DNA of 63,636 nucleotides from Negativicutes bacterium (GTDB taxonomy: Bacteria > Bacillota_C > Negativicutes > Sporomusales_B > JARLHX01). The translations under genes were made by a program, and so were the position numbers. The stretch is from positions 1 through 63,636 of the forward strand of contig JARLHY010000012.1 in NCBI GenBank assembly GCA_031292015.1, read 5' to 3'. A model generated the notes under the pieces. That model saw nothing but the letters and a program-made list of their open reading frames with translations, did no database searches and was not told the origin of the DNA. Positions 61,467 through 63,636 of this stretch are shown in pieces (positions within the stretch are counted from its first letter, which is position 1; each line of letters opens with the position of its first letter).

Positions 61467-61754
61467 ATGAAAGACGGTTGGCCCGGGAAAATCATCAAAG
61501 ACAATTGGCCCAAGAAGATGCTGGCCGGATTGATTGACAATGAACCGGCGCCAAACCCGCCCGTTCAGGCGCTGCCGGAGGCGATCGAGGAAGCCCGGCG
61601 GGAGTGGCTTTGTGCCCAAAACTACTACAACTCGGTCTCGGACAGCGATTTGGTGGATCATGCCGTGTATTTGATGCAGGCCGCGGAGAAGAAGTATATC
61701 TATCTATTGAAGAGAGCGCGGCGCGAAGGCATCACCTTTTCCAGGTACAACTGA
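61467..61754 (+). CDS. yaaL: YaaL-family protein (DUF2508)
   Basis: The 95-residue product from ATG 61467 (GCAGGAGGGG upstream) ends with the DUF2508 pattern: EEARREWLCAQNYYNSVSD, then DLVDHAVYLMQAAEKKYIYL and a short basic tail. Its position between recR and bofA is the same as in Bacillus. The function is unknown. An N-terminal extension of about 30 residues (GWPGKIIKDNWPKK) is longer than in Bacillus YaaL. Confidence 0.85.
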   Translation: MKDGWPGKIIKDNWPKKMLAGLIDNEPAPNPPVQALPEAIEEARREWLCAQNYYNSVSDSDLVDHAVYLMQAAEKKYIYLLKRARREGITFSRYN

Positions 61755-61834
61755 GCCCGCGGGTGTCTGACGGCAGTGCCGCGGGAGGAAACGGCGGACG
61801 AACCGCGAAAAGTACATAGGTAAAACATAAGCTG

Positions 61835-61862
61835 AAATCAGGGTGACGTGCCCTGATTTTTT
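61835..61862 (+). terminator. Intrinsic terminator after yaaL
   Basis: AAATCAGGG (61835-61843) pairs with CCCTGATTT (61851-61859), followed by TTT. Confidence 0.9.
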
Positions 61863-61974
61863 GTCATAAGGCGGACGTGCTATCGATATATTGTACAGAG
61901 GAGAGCGGCCGCGGACACAACGGTCGCCGGGGCCTAGCCAACTTGAGTCAATATTGGTTGAAAGGAGCGCCTTT

Positions 61975-62262
61975 ATGCCTACTTTGCCTGGACTAACCTG
62001 GGATGTCAATGTCGTCGTCGCTTTTGCTTTCGGAATTCTGTTGATATACCTTATCGGCAGACTGTTTCTGATGCCGATCAAGCTGATTTTTCGCCTGATC
62101 TACAACGCGATTATCGGCGGCGTCATGCTCTGGGTGTTGAATTTTATCGGCGGCCATTTTGGCTTTACCATCGCCATCAATCCCATCACCGCCCTGATAG
62201 CCGGTATTCTCGGCATTCCCGGAGTAGTGCTGCTGATCCTGTTCAAAATATTTATCGCTTAG
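61975..62262 (+). CDS. bofA: BofA-family pro-sigma-K processing inhibitor
   Basis: ATG 61975 follows AAAGGAG; the product is 95 residues. Two hydrophobic stretches (VVVAFAFGILLIYLIGRLF and, near the end, GFTIAINPITALIAGILGIPG, cited as INPITALIAGILGIPG) match BofA. In Bacillus, BofA holds back the SpoIVFB protease until the forespore signal arrives. It supports a spore-forming host. A terminator separates it from yaaL, so it has its own promoter. Confidence 0.9.
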   Translation: MPTLPGLTWDVNVVVAFAFGILLIYLIGRLFLMPIKLIFRLIYNAIIGGVMLWVLNFIGGHFGFTIAINPITALIAGILGIPGVVLLILFKIFIA

Positions 62263-62378
62263 CTTGTTCTTGCCGGCCCAGTTATGATAAACTAGACAAA
62301 CAAAAAACGATAGCCGGATGGCACTTGCACTCCTGACCGGGGTCAAGTGTCGTTTGCTTAGTCAAGGAGGGATGCCCA

Positions 62379-63041
62379 GTGGAACCGATTATCGAAGCCT
62401 ATGTTGGCGAATATGCCAGCGGCAAGAGCGAGAACGCCGTCAACCGCGCCATTGAAATCAATCGCAGCGGCCTGCCGGTGACGCTGGTGGATCTTGATAC
62501 CGTCGAGCCCTGCTACACAATCCGGCCGATAAAAAAAGAGCTGGAAGCGATGGGGCTTACCGTGGTTGCTTGGGAAACACGGGATACCGTTGGTCTGGGC
62601 GAGGCGGGCAGCGTCATCCAGGGCGCCATGCGCTGGGTGCTGAAGCGACCTGGCAATATCATTATGGATGTCGGTTATGGCGTTCACGGCGCCCGGATCT
62701 TTAACCTCATCGAAGGAGCGTTCGAAAATCCCTACCTTAGGATTATTGCGGTAATCAATATGTCCCGGCCGTTTACCTCCAGTGTGGACAGGATTCTGGA
62801 TTATGTGGCGACGCTGGGACGGGTTGACGCCCTGCTGAATAATACCCATATGGCAGAGGAAACCACCGTGGAAATCGTCCAGAACGGGGCAAAAGGCCTA
62901 GGCGAGGCCGGGCGGATTCTGAGTTTGCCGGTGATTGGGACTTCCGCCGTCAAGGAGATTGCCGACCAGATCGGACCGGTGGATTGCGAGGGCAATCCGG
63001 TTCGGGTACTGGAGCGGATTATGCCGCGGACCTTCTGGTGA
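62379..63041 (+). CDS. P-loop-like nucleotide-binding protein of unknown function
   Basis: GTG 62379 is eight bases after AAGGAGG. The 220-residue protein opens with an imperfect Walker A (VGEYASGKSENAV), a strand ending in LVDLDTVEPCYTIRP, and a Walker-B-like IIMDVGYGVHGARIFN. It later has INMSRPFTSS and LLNNTHMAEETT, like the nucleotide-specificity strand of MinD/SIMIBI proteins. It resembles a MinD/CooC-like GTPase or ATPase but cannot be placed further. It lies between bofA and the terminator ahead of the presumed rRNA operon. Confidence 0.8.
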   Translation: MEPIIEAYVGEYASGKSENAVNRAIEINRSGLPVTLVDLDTVEPCYTIRPIKKELEAMGLTVVAWETRDTVGLGEAGSVIQGAMRWVLKRPGNIIMDVGYGVHGARIFNLIEGAFENPYLRIIAVINMSRPFTSSVDRILDYVATLGRVDALLNNTHMAEETTVEIVQNGAKGLGEAGRILSLPVIGTSAVKEIADQIGPVDCEGNPVRVLERIMPRTFW

Positions 63042-63267
63042 TGACAGGCCGCTCTGCAACCCCCATCTGCTTTGCGCCCGCAGGGAGCAGGCCGCATTTC
63101 TAAGCGCTTCGCCTGGCTAACGTCTCAATCGAAAGCAGAGCTTTCGGTTCGCTCAGTGCAAACCCTTATGCTCAAAGGGCTCTCGGAGGAAACGGTGCTG
63201 CGGTTCGTGGGGCTGTCGCGCATATGGGGTTTCTGAACGGCCTGAAAAATAGGTTTTTCAACAAGCT
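63042..63267. other. Intergenic region, no gene seen
   Basis: No convincing frame. It holds a small perfect hairpin, CGAAAGC-AGA-GCTTTCG (63130-63146), and G/C-rich sequence of unknown origin. Confidence 0.5.
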
Positions 63268-63306
63268 ATAACCCTGCCGGCCTTTAGGCCGGCAGGGTTA
63301 TTTTTT
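63268..63306 (+). terminator. Strong terminator before the window-end promoters
   Basis: ATAACCCTGCCGGCC (63268-63282) pairs perfectly with GGCCGGCAGGGTTAT (63287-63301) around TTTA, followed by TTTTT. Confidence 0.95.
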
Positions 63307-63498
63307 CGATTTTGCAATTCGGCAGGTATAAATAAGGATAGTAACGCATATAATCGGAGTTGTAAACATAACCGCGGAAATTTCCCGATTTAGGGGCTAA
63401 AAGCGGCGAAAAGGCGGTTGAGCAAACCTGTCGAAAATGTTATAGTATAAAAGTTCACTGCGGATGACGCGGTGAGCGGAAAAACCAACAAATACCTA

Positions 63499-63633
63499 TT
63501 GACAGAGCCGGGAAGGCTGTGTTAATATAAACGAGTCGCCTATGAGCGTCTGGTGAGTAAGACCAGGAAAGCGAAGAAGCGGCAAAGCTACCAAAAATTA
63601 AATGTTGACGGCGTCGCGAGATTATGTTAACAT
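63499..63633 (+). promoter_or_regulatory. Tandem promoters, probably of an rRNA operon beyond the window
   Basis: P1: TTGACA (63499-63504), 17 bases, TTAATA (63522-63527). P2: TTGACG (63605-63610), 17 bases, TAACAT (63628-63633). The leader between them has a small hairpin (CTGGT/ACCAG). Tandem strong promoters after bofA fit the Bacillus order bofA-rrnA, so 16S rRNA is expected shortly downstream. Confidence 0.7.
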
Positions 63634-63636
63634 CTA

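Noticed and set aside
63541..63600. c-di-GMP (GEMM) riboswitch, because of GGCAAAGC
   Set aside because: Only one short block fits; the second helix and other conserved bases are missing, and the position is an rRNA leader.

Overview
The window reads as chromosomal DNA of an anaerobic, spore-forming Firmicute with fairly high G+C. It is most likely a Negativicute of the Sporomusaceae type; this placement is inference. The support is a bofA sporulation gene, the dnaX-ebfC-recR-yaaL-bofA order, many TTG and GTG starts with strong AGGAGG-type ribosome binding sites, ferredoxin-dependent fermentation enzymes, c-di-GMP proteins, and a corrinoid-type methyltransferase relative. No integrase, transposase, phage gene or CRISPR array was seen.

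Layout, left to right. 0-15 kb: a histidine kinase broken by an in-frame TAG, a URO-D-family methyltransferase, a secreted alpha/beta hydrolase, a FapA (DUF342) protein, a 1419-residue Cache-4xGAF-GGDEF-HD-GYP protein followed by a second HD-GYP protein, two convergent L,D-transpeptidases sharing a terminator, a secreted YD-repeat-like protein, and three very small genes. 15.3-23.2 kb: a strong promoter drives a four-subunit pyruvate-type ferredoxin oxidoreductase, 4-hydroxybutyryl-CoA dehydratase, thiolase, 3-hydroxybutyryl-CoA dehydrogenase, crotonase and a PPC-domain protein. Together these can take 4-hydroxybutyryl-CoA to acetyl-CoA and link it to pyruvate and ferredoxin. 23.5-31.5 kb: an SDR, an M20 amidohydrolase, a DUF3311 plus sodium:solute symporter pair, a third c-di-GMP (HD-GYP) protein, several micro-genes, DNA polymerase IV and a YkuS-like protein.

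31.6-38.1 kb: a terpene synthase (YtpB family), and a polyphosphate locus with two divergent Ppx/GppA-HD genes and ppk1. 38.1-41.8 kb: promoter, ykkC-like riboswitch and terminator, then a LarA-type nickel-pincer racemase homologue, a phenylacetate-CoA-ligase-like enzyme and an ACT-domain protein. 41.9-42.8 kb: three DnaA boxes, tRNA-Arg, tadA and tRNA-Ser(CGA).

42.8-58.3 kb is an accessory block. It sits between two tRNA-Ser genes and separates tadA from SRP RNA-dnaX, which are neighbours in Bacillus. It starts with gene debris, then a sigma-54 activator whose 3' end and downstream region are tandemly duplicated, with a canonical -24/-12 promoter in the second copy. Next come a fused 3-hydroxyacyl-CoA dehydrogenase/hydratase, a thiolase, two BadF-type ATPases, a crotonase, an AbfT-like CoA-transferase, two subunits of the benzoyl-CoA reductase/2-hydroxyacyl-CoA dehydratase superfamily, a CooC-type ATPase and a one-cysteine HMA protein. 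This looks like an ATP-driven radical reductase or dehydratase module coupled to beta-oxidation; its substrate cannot be read from sequence. It is the best candidate here for an undescribed system.

58.3-63.6 kb: tRNA-Ser(GGA), SRP RNA, dnaX, ebfC, recR, yaaL, bofA, an unknown P-loop-like protein, and tandem promoters at the window edge that probably drive an rRNA operon just beyond it.
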